A stretch of 64,000 nt of DNA from Diplonema papillatum. Its lineage: Eukaryota > Euglenozoa > Diplonemea > Diplonemida > Diplonemidae. A program made the position numbers and the translations under genes. Within the stretch, counting starts at the first letter, position 1; every line of letters begins with the position of its first letter. The stretch spans positions 186,001 through 250,000 of the forward strand of contig JAPJBO010000196.1 in NCBI GenBank assembly GCA_030068145.1. Direction: 5' to 3'. Below are positions 63,832 to 64,000 of this stretch, one piece after another. The notes beneath the pieces are model-generated. The model searched no databases. It saw only the letters and a list, made by a program, of their open reading frames with translations, and was not told where the DNA came from.

Positions 63832-64000
63832 ATGGCGCAACTGACAACTGTCAGTGCAGCACCGACCGAATGGTCGTGGCTAAGAGGAAGGTATTTGGCA
63901 CCGCTGCCGGACGACGTTAGAATGGACGGGAAAACGGTGCTGATTACAGGGGCAAACACTGGTATTGGGAGAGCCGCTGCTCTCGACTTCGCCAAAAGGG
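63832..64000 (+). CDS. Short-chain dehydrogenase/reductase, N-terminal part (cut by window end)
   Basis: The first 56 residues of a protein. After a short leader (MAQLTTVSAAPTEWSW) comes MDGKTVLITGANTGIGRAAALDFAKR, the SDR NAD(P)-binding Rossmann start with the T-G-x-x-x-G-I-G motif. N-T-G-I-G-x-A/E-x-A is typical of the retinol dehydrogenase-like SDR branch. The catalytic Tyr-x-x-x-Lys lies beyond the window. Substrate unknown. Confidence 0.88.
   Translation, partial: MAQLTTVSAAPTEWSWLRGRYLAPLPDDVRMDGKTVLITGANTGIGRAAALDFAKR

Overview
The window is nuclear DNA of a GC-rich, repeat-rich unicellular eukaryote. Five genes show spliceosomal introns with GT at the 5' end and AG at the 3' end. Recognisable proteins include an Mrd1/RBM19 homologue, SAE1/Aos1, TMEM222, an ATRX/RAD54L2-type SNF2 ATPase and DUF962/Mpo1 proteins. 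All fifteen convincing host genes lie on the + strand. One-way gene arrays, tandem paralogues and a YR retroelement with VIPER-like ORF order suggest a euglenozoan (diplonemid-like) or possibly a dinoflagellate/alveolate. This placement is inference and not firm.

Layout: 1-5.36 kb is non-coding, skewed and low-complexity sequence. A receptor-type, degenerate class III cyclase follows (5.36-8.26 kb), with decayed tandem copies of its own 3' end. 8.3-13.6 kb is repeat-rich: a possible SSU rRNA fragment, a 482-bp AC microsatellite and a tRNA-headed, SINE-like repeat carrying a 16-bp satellite. Two small secreted Cys-rich proteins (13.66-14.35 and 15.7-16.06 kb) precede two DUF962/Mpo1-like paralogues (17.6 and 19.6 kb). 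20.2-27.7 kb is repeat-rich and holds one Cys/His-rich nuclear-type protein gene flanked by CTCGATTACA arrays. From 27.7 kb genes are dense: a large EGF-like type I membrane protein, MRD1/RBM19 (5 exons), a 1,086-residue coiled-coil protein (8 exons), an ATRX-like ATPase (2 exons), TMEM222 (3 exons), a small polytopic membrane protein, SAE1 (2 exons), a second repeat cluster (57.5-59.5 kb), a DUF1214 protein, and the start of an SDR dehydrogenase cut by the window edge.

The most striking object is a complete tyrosine-recombinase retrotransposon (41,295-45,453), antisense inside intron 4 of the coiled-coil gene. Its termini have the split-direct-repeat order A1-ORFs-B1-A2-B2 (Ngaro/PAT style), while its ORF order is gag-like, YR, RT-RNase H. 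The RT catalytic box reads WIDN.

The genes do not form one pathway. Shared themes are SUMO/ubiquitin (SAE1; an ATRX-like protein with ubiquitin-interacting motifs and a candidate SUMO-interacting motif), rRNA processing (MRD1) and membrane receptors or lipid enzymes.
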